Source: an uncultured Planctomycetaceae bacterium (GTDB taxonomy: Bacteria; Planctomycetota; Planctomycetia; Planctomycetales; Planctomycetaceae). From it: 64,000 bases of DNA. The position numbers and the translations under genes are program-made. Where the stretch lies: the NCBI GenBank assembly GCA_943787265.1, contig CALSLT010000039.1:62001-126000 (forward strand). Direction: 5' to 3'. Position 1 is the stretch's first letter, and each line of letters starts with the position of its first letter. Below the pieces are notes generated by a model that saw nothing but the letters and a program-made list of their open reading frames with translations, did not search any database and had not been told where the DNA came from. Below are positions 1 through 8,582 of the stretch, piece after piece.

Positions 1-547
1 CCGTCGAGTCAGTTGTCGGAAGCGTGTTGATCACCCCGCAGCGACTCGCATTAACGACTGCTGGGCGATGGATTTTATGGCCGATGAACTGTTCGACGGA
101 CGTCGAATCCGGTCTGTTAACGATAGTCGATCACTTTAGCCGTGAGAGTCTGGCGATCGTCGTCGACCAGCGTCTGGGAGGCCATGAGGTTGCCGAGGCT
201 TTCGAATGAATCGTCGGCTTCCGAAAACGATCCGAGTCGACAACGGCACGGAGTTCACGTCGAAGGCTCTGGACCAGTCGTCCCGGCAAACCTACAGATA
301 ACGCGTTCATCGAGTCTTTCAACGGACGGGTTCGCGCCGAGTGTCTGAACGAAAACTGGTTCCTGTCTCTGGACGATGCCAGAACCAAGGTTGAAGCTTG
401 GCGACAGGACTACAACAATCACCGACCATATAGCTCTCTGGGCAACCTGGCTCACAGAGAATTCGCTAAGTCCCGCCAGGCAATTCCGGACAAATAACGA
501 CCACCGATTTTCTCACCAAAGATGGTTCAGAAAATGGAGGCAGGTCA
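1..547 (+). mobile_element. Right-end remnant of an IS3-family element
   Basis: The segment carries the C-terminal part of an IS3-type integrase-core transposase broken across frames, followed by a terminus ending GGAGGCAGGTCA at 536-547. The reverse complement of that end (TGACCTGCCTCC) resembles IS3-family terminal repeats. The left end lies outside the window, so the element may be whole or truncated to the left. It is the first of three insertion sequences at this edge. Confidence 0.6.
24..497 (+). pseudogene. Decayed IS3-family transposase (OrfB, integrase core), C-terminal part
   Basis: Conserved IS3 OrfB blocks appear in alternating frames. A MDFMADELFDGRR block starts at 68, then TIVDHFSRESLAIV in a second frame, then IRVDNGTEFTSKAL around 225, and finally TDNAFIESFNGRVRAECLNE with a YNNHRPYSSLG block up to the stop at 495-497. 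These carry the second Asp (DNG) and the Glu (FIESFNG) of the DDE triad. At least three frame changes are needed to read through, so no functional transposase can be made from this copy. The N-terminal part is outside the window. Confidence 0.75.
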
Positions 548-599
548 GCTAGGCCCAAGAATGCCACAGTGGGCTCATTCGACTTACGAGGATTCGACG

Positions 600-1409
600 C
601 TACGGAATGCAATTCACCACTGCAGAGGGGACGCTGTAGAACGTTGAGCCGCCTACAACCAGTGGTGCGGGTGCAACTGCCTCGCCAGATGACACGGTAA
701 ACTGAGACGCTCCCGTGAATGTTGCATACGGGTAGCTTGCAGACGGCGTGATGAAAGGTGCCGCCGCCCCTCTGTAATGAAGGGTTGTGTAGGGTGATCG
801 CGTTACAGCTCGCGTGCCGGAAAAGGACGTCGTACTGTTTCCGAATGTTGACACGGCATTGCCACTACTCAGTATCGATGGCATCCCAAATGGCGCGACA
901 TTCTGCACAGTGAGACCTGACGCGACCGGGCTACTCAATGTTGTCAGTGAGCTCAGAGGTAGGACAGTGGCGTTACGCCTTACAACCATCCAGACACCTG
1001 AATTCGATGTTCTGCTGCTTAAGGTGGAGAGCACCGACGCCTCACAACCACACCGATTGCTGCTACTGTTTGAAGTTCCAACCACGCGGACTGTCCCGGA
1101 ATCGGACTCTTGTTCCATTCGATCCAACGCAGCTTCCATGCGTTGAACAAGTACCTGAAGATCACTGTTGTCGTCCTTTGCTGCAACCTTCTGTCGCCCG
1201 CCTCTGGGTGACCGTTTTGCCTTCGTAAGCTGATCTTCGGAAGATTCGACCTTAGTCCCTCGTCCATCGAGAAACTTTGCACGGGACGCGGATGAAGAAT
1301 CTGACACACGCGGATTTCGAGCTCGCGACGCTTTGTTCGCAGCCAGTGTCATCGAGCCAGCGCAAAATATCGCCATGCAACAAACGAACGCAAAAGTCCT
1401 GGGCACCAT
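600..1409 (-). CDS. Secreted Ser/Thr-rich protein of unknown function
   Basis: This is a 269-residue protein that I do not recognise. It begins with a signal peptide (hydrophobic stretch FAFVCCMAIFCAGSMTLAA, residues 6-24). A basic, low-complexity region follows, then a short predicted coiled segment (LQVLVQRMEAALDRMEQE, about residues 85-102), then a Ser/Thr/Val-rich, probably extracellular C-terminal half. A good ribosome binding site (AGGAGAG) lies 5 bases before the ATG, supporting the start. It is isolated between two insertion sequences, and the IS630 element lies about 150 bp upstream of its start, so its promoter region may have been altered. Confidence 0.65.
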   Translation of the reverse strand: MVPRTFAFVCCMAIFCAGSMTLAANKASRARNPRVSDSSSASRAKFLDGRGTKVESSEDQLTKAKRSPRGGRQKVAAKDDNSDLQVLVQRMEAALDRMEQESDSGTVRVVGTSNSSSNRCGCEASVLSTLSSRTSNSGVWMVVRRNATVLPLSSLTTLSSPVASGLTVQNVAPFGMPSILSSGNAVSTFGNSTTSFSGTRAVTRSPYTTLHYRGAAAPFITPSASYPYATFTGASQFTVSSGEAVAPAPLVVGGSTFYSVPSAVVNCIP

Positions 1410-1560
1410 AATTCTCTCCTCATGGCAGGGTTCACAGTGAGCCCATCACTTTAGGCTCTGGAAGCTTCGCTGGTACGGATTGTATCGAATTTACAGGTAA
1501 TTCAAGGCGTTCCGTGTAATTTTCGGCAAATTAGGAAGCTTGGGATCACTCAACAGCAAC

Positions 1561-2802
1561 CCTAGTGCTTCGTCAGTCTTTGGAATTGGGGTTCCCCGGT
1601 ACTGTTGATTTTGAGACAAGTCTGGCAACCATGGAGGGTTGCTATGCAGAAGAAATATGTGGTTCGTTTGGCAGATAACGAACGGGAAACGCTTCTGAGC
1701 GTGGTGAAGAAGTTGAGCGGGTCATCGCAGAAAGTGCGGCGGGCACAAGTGCTCTTGAAAGCCGATGCTGATGGTCCGTGCTGGACGGACCGCAGAATCG
1801 CGGAGGCCTTTGGTTGTCGAATTAATACGGTAGAGAACATTCGGCAGCGGCTGGTGACGGAAGGTTTCGAAATTGCTTTGAATGGAAAGCCACGCGAAAC
1901 GCCGCCACACGAGAAGCTCTTTGATGGTGAGCAGGAAGCGAAAGTGATTGCTCTGCGTCTGGGTAAACCCGCCCAAAGGTTTTGCCAACTGGACTCTGCG
2001 TTTGCTCGCCGAGAAAGTCGTGGAACTGAGCATCGTCGAATCGGTGAGTCACGAGACCGTTCGCCAGACGCTGAAAAAAACGGCATGACGCGACGGAAAA
2101 TTCAGTACTGGGTCATTCCACCGGAAGCGAACAGCGAGTTCGTTGCTTGTATGGAAAACGTGCTGGACACGTACGCCCTGCCTTACGATGCAGACTTTCC
2201 AGTGCTCTGTATGGACGAGCAACCGGTGCAATTGCTTAAGGAAACTCGCGTCCCGATCGCTGCCAGTAGACAGCATCCACGCCGTGTTGACTACGAATAC
2301 GAACGCAACCGCCAGCATTTTCATGTTCACCGAACCACTTTCCGGCTGGCGCACGGTGCATGTTCGCAAGCAACGCACCAAGGTCGATTGGGCTGTTGAG
2401 ATGGAAGAACTTCTCCGCACGCGATACGCGAATGCACAAAAAGTGATTCTGGTCTGCGACAATCTGAATACGCACACCATGGGAGCTTTCTACGAAGCCT
2501 TTCCCGCCGACAAAGCTCGCGAGCTCGTCCGTCGCCTGGATTTTCGCTTCACTCCAAAGCACGGCAGTTGGCTGCCCCTTAATCATGAACAGGGCTCAGA
2601 GAACGAACTCAGCTCCATGACGCGTCAGTGCCTGAAGGATCGCCGCATCGTAGATATCGACGAACTTCGAACAGAAACGAATGCCTGGTCCGCTGCCAGC
2701 AACGACAGGCAGCGAGGTGTCGATTGGCAATTCACAATCGACAACGCACGCACCAAGCTCAAATCCCTCTACCCGCAAATCAAAGTATGACGAAGCACTA
2801 GG
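1561..2802 (+). mobile_element. IS630-family insertion sequence (degenerate)
   Basis: Perfect 15-bp inverted repeats bound the element: CCTAGTGCTTCGTCA at 1561-1575 and its reverse complement at 2788-2802. IS630/Tc1 elements insert at TA, and a TA is present at both ends (1563-1564 and 2799-2800), consistent with target duplication. The element proper is therefore about 1565-2798, roughly 1.23 kb. Its only gene is a frameshifted transposase. An IS5-type element begins right at its right-hand TA. Confidence 0.8.
1644..2790 (+). pseudogene. IS630-family transposase, frameshifted
   Basis: The gene starts with MQKKYVVRLADNERE and has an N-terminal helix-turn-helix region (WTDRRIAEAFGCRINTVENIRQR). 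The DDE domain shows CMDEQPVQ (first Asp), VCDNLNTHT (second Asp) and TPKHGSWL. Three indels break it. An extra C near 1972 switches frame; a 7-A run near 2074-2080, which should be 8 A, switches it back; and a loss of about 4 bases near 2307 switches it again. The block after HGSWL, normally AEIELS in the family, is rewritten to NHEQGSENELS, so the catalytic Glu region is also abnormal. The stop codon (2788-2790) lies inside the right terminal repeat. Confidence 0.85.
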
Positions 2803-3684
2803 TCGTACGGACATTCAGACCATGTCTGTGATTAGTGCTGCGAGCCAGATGAAGCCGGCGAAGTTCGCCGGCTTTTTCTCGTAGCGTGTGGCGATGCGGC
2901 GGCAGCGTTTGATTCTTCCAAAGAATCGTTCGATGAGATTGCGGTGTTTGTAGACCGTCCTGTTGTATCTCTTTTTCTTTTTGCGTCCGGCATTTGGCTT
3001 GATGCACACCTTTGCCCTGAGCTGTCGGGCACGCTTGCGGATCGCGTCTGAATCGTACGCGGCGTCAGCGATGATGGTGCCCACATCACCGCGTTTGAAG
3101 TCTTTGAGCAACTGTTCTCCCAAAGGAGCATCGCCAGGTTGACCGACCGTCAGCTGGAAGGTGACAAGCCGGCCGCTCCTGCCAGTTACTGCGTGAACTT
3201 TGGTCGTCAGTCCGCCACGAGAACGGCCAAGGCAGCGTTGTTCGTCAGCGTCTTCTTTTTTTCATCTGCCAGGCGGCGTCCGGTGGAAGCGACCGGGTGA
3301 GCTTTGATGCTGGTAGAATCTATCTGTACTTCCTGCAATTCGTCTGTCAGTCCTGACTCACCGATGGCCAGGAAAATCCGCTCCCAGACACCTCGGGAAC
3401 ACCAGCGATCGTACCGCTTCCAAACCGAGTTGGGTTTTCCGTATCGACCAGGAAGATCTTCCCAGGGAATGCCAGTTTTCAGCACAAACAACACGGCGTT
3501 GATAAACAATCGATTGTTACGACCTGTCCGCCCTGGACCACTTTTCTTTCCCGGGATCAAACTCTTGATCACATTCCACTGTTCATCGCTCAGTTCATGA
3601 CGTCGGACCATCGTGCTCATCCTTGAGACGATAGACATCCTCATTCAAACTAACGACAAACAGCAAGATGAATGTCCGTACGAC
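2802..3684 (-). mobile_element. IS5-family insertion sequence, apparently intact
   Basis: The 15-bp terminal repeats are perfect: GTCGTACGGACATTC at 2802-2816 and its reverse complement at 3670-3684. CTAG flanks both ends (2798-2801 and 3685-3688), consistent with a 4-bp or shorter target duplication. CTAG is palindromic, so the exact element edge is ambiguous by up to two bases. The element is about 883 bp and encodes one transposase in two overlapping frames. It sits at the right edge of the IS630 copy. Confidence 0.85.
2815..3644 (-). CDS. IS5-family transposase made by programmed -1 frameshift (OrfA/OrfB)
   Basis: The upstream frame (3644 down to 3207; the likely real start is MVRRHELSDEQW near 3611) carries the DUF4096-type N-terminal domain and the first catalytic Asp (VQIDSTSIKAH). 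The run AAAAAAAG in the ADEKKK codons (about 3257-3264) is a classical -1 slippage site. Slipping there joins the upstream frame to EDADEQRCLGRSRGGLTTKVHA and on to the downstream frame (3123 to 2815). That frame carries IADAAYDSDAIR (second Asp) and HRNLIERFFGRIKR (Glu). All three catalytic residues are present and no other disruption is visible, so this copy is probably active. The organisation is typical of the IS427 subgroup of IS5. Confidence 0.85.
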
Positions 3685-3688
3685 CTAG

Positions 3689-4145
3689 TCTTGCCGAGTA
3701 AGGCATAGCTAAGCCACCGATTCAGCCATTGAATCCGGCGTCTCGACAATTGACGCCTGTCTCACTCACGAGAATGTCACGACGGTCGACACTCAAGCAA
3801 CTCGCAACCAGCACGGTTTGCCAGTCGTCAGCTTATTCGGCAACGAGTCGCCCATAACCTTGCGAACAACCGACGCCATTTGCGCGACTTTGTGTTTTGC
3901 GGCATGAACTATCGTGAATCAACGAGGTGTTTGCTGAGTAGTTGTTCGAATTTCAGAAGCAACTCCGAGCCACCAGCAAATTGCCTGCACACTCGGCACT
4001 AGCACATACCGGCGCGGAACCTGAGAACTGTGACTGCCCGATCACGACGGCGCAGCGGCTTACAGCGCGAACGTCCCGAGTGCAGACGACTTGCAGCCAG
4101 ACGCCTTGCGGAATCTGTGTTTAAGTCGAAGCCAGCGAGAGCGCT
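3689..4145. other. Gene-free stretch
   Basis: About 450 bp between the IS5 element and the stop of the cytochrome-domain gene. It contains only a 60-codon open frame (3942-4124) with no family resemblance or ribosome binding site. It probably represents old interspersed sequence. I see no RNA gene or repeat in it. Confidence 0.5.
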
Positions 4146-6716
4146 CTACTGATGTTCAACTCTTCGGTAGAGAAATGCGTCGGACGTGAGAAGCGAGACG
4201 ATCAGGGCATTCATGCTGCCGCCGTTTTCGCGGTAGGCTTTGTGAGCTGCCTGCAGGACGGGGGCGTCGTTGATTGTTTCGTTGCGACCCATCCAGAAGC
4301 GGAAGGCGTGGCGGACGAAGACCTGCTCGACTCGTTTGCTGTGAGCCAGTCGGTCGATCAACTCCAGGGCGTTGCTTACCTCGCCGTCGAGTGCGGCGTC
4401 ACCGGAGTTGATGATCTCACCTGAAGTGTCGACGGGCTTGTCGAGTTCTGTTTCCCGATACAGGCCAGCGTGGTTGAACATCTCGAATGGAAGGCCGAGC
4501 GGGTCCATTTTCTGGTGACAGGTCCAGCAGTAGGCTTCTCTGGTGACTCGCATGCGTTCGCGAAGTGTGTTCTTTGGCTCGTCGGGCAGCATCGCATCGA
4601 CGGTGATCGGCACGTCGGGAATGCCGCCGCCGAGTAGTCGTTCGCGAATCCAGCGGCCACGCAGAATGGCGTGATTGTCCATTGCGTCGGAATGCGAAAC
4701 GAGCCAACTGGGATGAGTCAGAATGCCCATTCGCTGGTCTGTGGGCGCGGTGGCCAGAATGCGATCTGGCTTCATGGAGCCATTACCGAAGCTGCGGCGG
4801 CTCACGCGAGCGTAGATTTTTGGTCCAGACAGGCTGGCCACGGCGACGTTGTGATTAACGTTTGAACGTTTTTTCTTCTTCGCCGCATCAACCTTCTTCT
4901 TTGCCGCCGCTACCGCCTTCTTCGCTGCAGCGACTTCCTTTTTTTTGCTTCTGGCTTCTTCCGGATTCTCTTTGAGGGATTCCTCAAGTTCGGCCAGTGC
5001 CTTCTCTGCCGACTCAAGTTCAGCCGCTTCAACTTTCGTGGCTTCAGCCTCTGCCTTCTTCGCCGCTGCCACAGAGGCGGCGACTTCTTCCTTCGTTCTC
5101 TTTCTGCCGAAGTAGACATTGTCCGTTCGGGTTGCCACGACTTTGTCAGTCGTCAACAACTGCTTAAGGACATCCTTGTCTTCTTCCAGGATGAGTTCGA
5201 TCAGCCGGTCGGTGCTGGCGGTTGCGTCGAACATGGCGCGGTAGTGCGATGCTCCTCGGTTGCTCGCGCCGGTTTCCCCTAACGCTTTTGAGTCTTTGCA
5301 GATATAGCCGCCGAGATCGTGGTCGAAGAAGTCACGGAAGAAACGCAGGACTCGCGGCTTTCGAACGCTTGCGTCGGCCAGTATCCGTTCGACTTCCCGC
5401 TTCACATCCGCCTTTGTCTGCATTCGCCCTTCGACGATTGAAGTCCGCAGTTCATCATCGGGCTGGATGTAGCGCAGCGCGTGATTAACTGCCAGGCCCA
5501 GTTCCCAGTCCTGGAGCATGACTCGACCGTGCTCATCCGGTTTGCCGTTCTCGGTCAGTTCCGGCCTGAATAGCACATCGCGATCGAGAAAGATCGATGA
5601 GAGACCAAGGACGACACCATCTTCCTTGCCCAGCTTCTCGATGGATTGTTTGACGATCGTCAGGTAAGTGTCCGACTCCTTTTCGTTCGGCGGTCGGAAC
5701 GTCAGCGCTTCGAAAAGATGGTTGACGGCAGAGCGTAATCGCTCGTCAGTAACGCCTTCTTCTTTCATCAGGTCATGGACTGGCGTCAGCGGACGTTTGA
5801 TCTTCGTGCTGTAAACAAGGGCGGTCGGCAGGCCGCGGAGATCGCCTTCAGTCTTGTACGTGTTCGGGTCGTCGGTGATCTGTTCCGGATTGGCGATACT
5901 CAGCGGGCCATACGCCATGTAGCGAAGGATGTCGCCGGCCAGTCCCATGATCTGCGTCGCTTCCGCGCTGTTGACTGTGTAGAAGTCGGGGTAGTTCTCC
6001 AGACCGTGCTTACGAGCTGACGACAGAATCGCGGGCATGCTCTTAACCGACGTGGCATAGGCCACTGTCCCGCCCTGCCATTTGATGATGCGGTCCGTAC
6101 CGAAGTAAATCTTGAGTTCCCCACCGTGGTTTGTGGGCACGACATCGCCGCGCGTGCGAAGACCTGGCTTTTGAGGATCGAAGTCCGGCTCGCGATTGAT
6201 CAACTCGTTGAGACGCGTGACGTGTTCCTGAGGAGTCACTCGCCAGAGACGTCCCGGAGTAGATGTTGGTTCGAGCTTGATGCCTTCAGGCAGCGGCCCA
6301 AACAGCAGGTCGTGGTCGACGAAGTTGCCTTTGTTTGGATCGAGGTTAGCCTGAAACCCGCCCTTGTTTCGCATGACGCGAGTCAGTTCGCCGACGATCC
6401 AGTCAGAAAACTGAAGACGCTCGATGACTTCGGGCTGGTCCGCATCTTCCGGCGGCATCTCCTTCAACGTGACTTGAGCCCAGACCGAAGTCCAGGTTGC
6501 AGCGTTGACTTCGTCGACTCGCCCCAGGGCACTCAGCGAAAGGCCACCTTCCGGCTCATCTTCACCGTGACAGTCCACGCAGTGGGTGGCGAGAAACGCT
6601 TTGGCAAAACTGCCAAATTTTTTGTTGACCTTTTGCCCGGGCGTGTAGGTCTCAGCGCCGGCCGCGGTCAGCAGGCTGAATACGAGCATTGTTGCAATTG
6701 CGAATCGGAACATCAT
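4146..6716 (-). CDS. Planctomycete cytochrome-domain protein (DUF1587/1592/1588/1585 type)
   Basis: An exported 856-residue protein of the planctomycete multi-domain family usually annotated as DUF1592 domain protein. It has an N-terminal signal peptide (FAIATMLVFSLLTAAGA). A cytochrome-like CVDCH motif follows near residue 46 (ATHCVDCHGEDEPEGG), then the DUF1587, DUF1595/1592 and DUF1588 regions. A second CxxCH lies near residue 730 (AYCWTCHQKMDPLG) and a DUF1585-like tail ends the protein. Between about residues 535 and 617 an Ala/Lys/Glu-rich segment forms an obvious long coiled coil. Start: ATGATG preceded by AGGTGA; the second ATG is equally good. It lies downstream of the DUF1552 gene on the same strand, and this pairing is common in planctomycetes. 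Substrate unknown; an extracellular redox or polymer-degradation role is only an inference. Confidence 0.9.
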   Translation of the reverse strand: MMFRFAIATMLVFSLLTAAGAETYTPGQKVNKKFGSFAKAFLATHCVDCHGEDEPEGGLSLSALGRVDEVNAATWTSVWAQVTLKEMPPEDADQPEVIERLQFSDWIVGELTRVMRNKGGFQANLDPNKGNFVDHDLLFGPLPEGIKLEPTSTPGRLWRVTPQEHVTRLNELINREPDFDPQKPGLRTRGDVVPTNHGGELKIYFGTDRIIKWQGGTVAYATSVKSMPAILSSARKHGLENYPDFYTVNSAEATQIMGLAGDILRYMAYGPLSIANPEQITDDPNTYKTEGDLRGLPTALVYSTKIKRPLTPVHDLMKEEGVTDERLRSAVNHLFEALTFRPPNEKESDTYLTIVKQSIEKLGKEDGVVLGLSSIFLDRDVLFRPELTENGKPDEHGRVMLQDWELGLAVNHALRYIQPDDELRTSIVEGRMQTKADVKREVERILADASVRKPRVLRFFRDFFDHDLGGYICKDSKALGETGASNRGASHYRAMFDATASTDRLIELILEEDKDVLKQLLTTDKVVATRTDNVYFGRKRTKEEVAASVAAAKKAEAEATKVEAAELESAEKALAELEESLKENPEEARSKKKEVAAAKKAVAAAKKKVDAAKKKKRSNVNHNVAVASLSGPKIYARVSRRSFGNGSMKPDRILATAPTDQRMGILTHPSWLVSHSDAMDNHAILRGRWIRERLLGGGIPDVPITVDAMLPDEPKNTLRERMRVTREAYCWTCHQKMDPLGLPFEMFNHAGLYRETELDKPVDTSGEIINSGDAALDGEVSNALELIDRLAHSKRVEQVFVRHAFRFWMGRNETINDAPVLQAAHKAYRENGGSMNALIVSLLTSDAFLYRRVEHQ

Positions 6717-6810
6717 TCACCTGACATGACAGGCCTGTAGCGAATCCTGCAGAGCATTTCGGGCTGGTATACAGCCACAACTCTGGCGACTTTCGCTACG
6801 GAATATCCAC

Positions 6811-6843
6811 TAAGGAAAAAGCCGAAGTCACGGGACTTCGGCT
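6811..6843 (-). terminator. Intrinsic terminator after the DUF1552 gene
   Basis: On the minus strand a perfect 10-bp stem (AGCCGAAGTC / GACTTCGGCT, positions 6843-6834 and 6829-6820, 4-nt loop) is followed by TTTTTCC. It starts 26 bases after the stop of the DUF1552 gene, so it should separate that transcript from the downstream cytochrome-domain gene (start at 6716), which would then need its own promoter or readthrough. Confidence 0.85.
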
Positions 6844-6868
6844 GAGAGTTTTCGAATCTGAGCGGCTC

Positions 6869-8188
6869 TTACGCCAGCACTTCACTGAGCGGACCGTTAC
6901 CGGCGTCAAACTTCTTGGCCAGCTTATCGTTCATGTTGAAGCGAGCGATGTTCTGACCGGCAGTCTGCAGAAGCGTTGTGTACAACGCGTTGATCGGTCG
7001 CTTGCCATCAAGCTGTGTGAAGCAACCGGTCTTGAAGATTCCACCGCAGTTACCCAGCAACATGACCGGCCAGTTGGTGCCGCTTGTGTGCTGCGCGTTG
7101 GCGTTGTTGCTGGTGTAAACGATCAGCGTGTTGTCCATCATGGAGCCGCTGCCTTCCGGCACGTTGTCCAGCGTTTCCATAATTCGCACCAGCATGCGAC
7201 TGTTGTATTGACGAATCTTGATCCAGATCGGATTGTCCGGCTGCTTCATGTGGCCGAGGTTGTGGCCCTGCTCCGTAATCCCCAGGCCCTTCCAGGCTCC
7301 GAAGATTTCGCCACGACCGGAGCCGATCGTCAGTGTGTTCGTGATTCCTGACGTGAGCGACGAGATGCCCAGGTCGAGCAGAACATCGTGCCAGTCGGTT
7401 TCGAATTCGGGCTTTGTGTATCGCTCGTCGACTTCCGGAGCGAACTTCTTCAGGTGATCTGAAACCGTATCGAGCCGCTCGCGCAGACCATTCGTATTTT
7501 TGAATCCTTGAACGAACTGGTCGTAACGCTGCTGGTCGGCAGTCGGAAGCGCGTGGCCCTTCGCCGCAGCCAGCTTCTCGATCTGATTCATCACGTTCGA
7601 GCGAGCTTCGTGCTGGCGGCGGATGTCGCCAGACGAGATCCCACCGTAGAGCATCTGATAAAGATGATTCGGATTCGAGTGCATAAAGATCGGCTGTCCG
7701 GCACCGCTGGCCGACAGGTTGGCGATCGTCGGCTTGGTCGTCATGTTCTCGATGGAGTCCATGCCGATGCACAGATGAGGCATCAATGTCTGCGGCAGAG
7801 CCTTGCTGAGTTCGTAATCGATCGTCGGGCCGCTGGGGGCGACACCGTCACTGCCGCGGTATCCACCGAGCGCGCCGAAGAAAGCACTGTGCGAAGGGCT
7901 GGTGTGCACGCCGTGCAGGCCGTTGATGATGTGCAATCGTTCTTTGTACGGCTCGAGAGCCTCGATCGGCTCAGGAAGTTTGGCTTTCGCCAGCGAGCTG
8001 TTGCTCGTCATCCCTTCCGGAATACAGGTCGCCGGATCAAAGCCCTGATTCTGCATGAAGAAAATGATTCGCTTCGGACCGCCCTTGGCAGACGAAGCGG
8101 CAGAAGCCTGATTCGGAAGCATCGACGCGCCAAATGCAGCACCGACACCGGCCGCCATTCCCTGAAGGATGTTTCTGCGATTGATCAT
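6869..8188 (-). CDS. DUF1552 domain protein with Tat-like leader
   Basis: A 439-residue member of the DUF1552 family, which is related to the alkaline-phosphatase-like DUF1501 proteins. I place the start at the ATG giving MINRRNILQGMAAGVGAAFG, because this puts a twin-arginine-like signal (NRRNIL plus hydrophobic run) at the N-terminus; the frame remains open 26 codons further upstream. Typical blocks are visible: IIFFMQNQGFDP, HTSPSHSAFFG, LCIGMDSIENM and the C-terminal TLIVYTSNNANAQHTSGTNWPVMLLGN. It is usually encoded next to DUF1592/1588 proteins, as here, which suggests joint export and function. Its enzymatic role is not established. Confidence 0.9.
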   Translation of the reverse strand: MINRRNILQGMAAGVGAAFGASMLPNQASAASSAKGGPKRIIFFMQNQGFDPATCIPEGMTSNSSLAKAKLPEPIEALEPYKERLHIINGLHGVHTSPSHSAFFGALGGYRGSDGVAPSGPTIDYELSKALPQTLMPHLCIGMDSIENMTTKPTIANLSASGAGQPIFMHSNPNHLYQMLYGGISSGDIRRQHEARSNVMNQIEKLAAAKGHALPTADQQRYDQFVQGFKNTNGLRERLDTVSDHLKKFAPEVDERYTKPEFETDWHDVLLDLGISSLTSGITNTLTIGSGRGEIFGAWKGLGITEQGHNLGHMKQPDNPIWIKIRQYNSRMLVRIMETLDNVPEGSGSMMDNTLIVYTSNNANAQHTSGTNWPVMLLGNCGGIFKTGCFTQLDGKRPINALYTTLLQTAGQNIARFNMNDKLAKKFDAGNGPLSEVLA

Positions 8189-8582
8189 TGCTCTGTTAAT
8201 CTCCGTGGCGAATAAACGAAAGCTGGCTATTTGAGTCTTGCAGAGAGATATCCGCGGGCCTTGCACACATCATCCGGTGAGGTCTGAGTATGCTGGTTAG
8301 TTATGGCAAACCAGCCTCGCTGGGGATAGATGCTTGAGACTGCGAATTTATTGTACCAGCGAAGAAAAATCGCCGAAACGGATACGTCCCGAACATCCTT
8401 GAAACCACACAACCCTTTGCAACATCGTCAGTTATCGTCATCTGCCGTGGCGATTCGGCACAAAGATCGCGGCAAATCTGCCTTTGGCAGCCGAATTGCG
8501 TGTAACCAGCCGGCCGAATTCCCTCAGGTATCAGATAGAGTAGATGTCGCTGCTCAATGTCTGACTTGAGGCCTGGAACATC
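8189..8582. promoter_or_regulatory. Divergent intergenic region
   Basis: This 394-bp gap lies between the minus-strand DUF1552 gene and the plus-strand kinase gene, so it must carry divergent promoters for both. I see no clear -35/-10 pair, operator or repeat. Short open frames in it have no coding support. Confidence 0.4.

Noticed and set aside
3942..4124. 60-codon ORF in the gap after IS5
   Set aside because: Cys/Thr-rich, no start signal, no homology recognised.
6126..6740. Plus-strand ORF of 204 codons
   Set aside because: Antisense to the DUF1592-type gene, no family resemblance, arginine-rich composition typical of shadow frames.
7508..8215. Plus-strand ORF of 235 codons
   Set aside because: Antisense to the DUF1552 gene; low-complexity Arg/Val-rich shadow translation.
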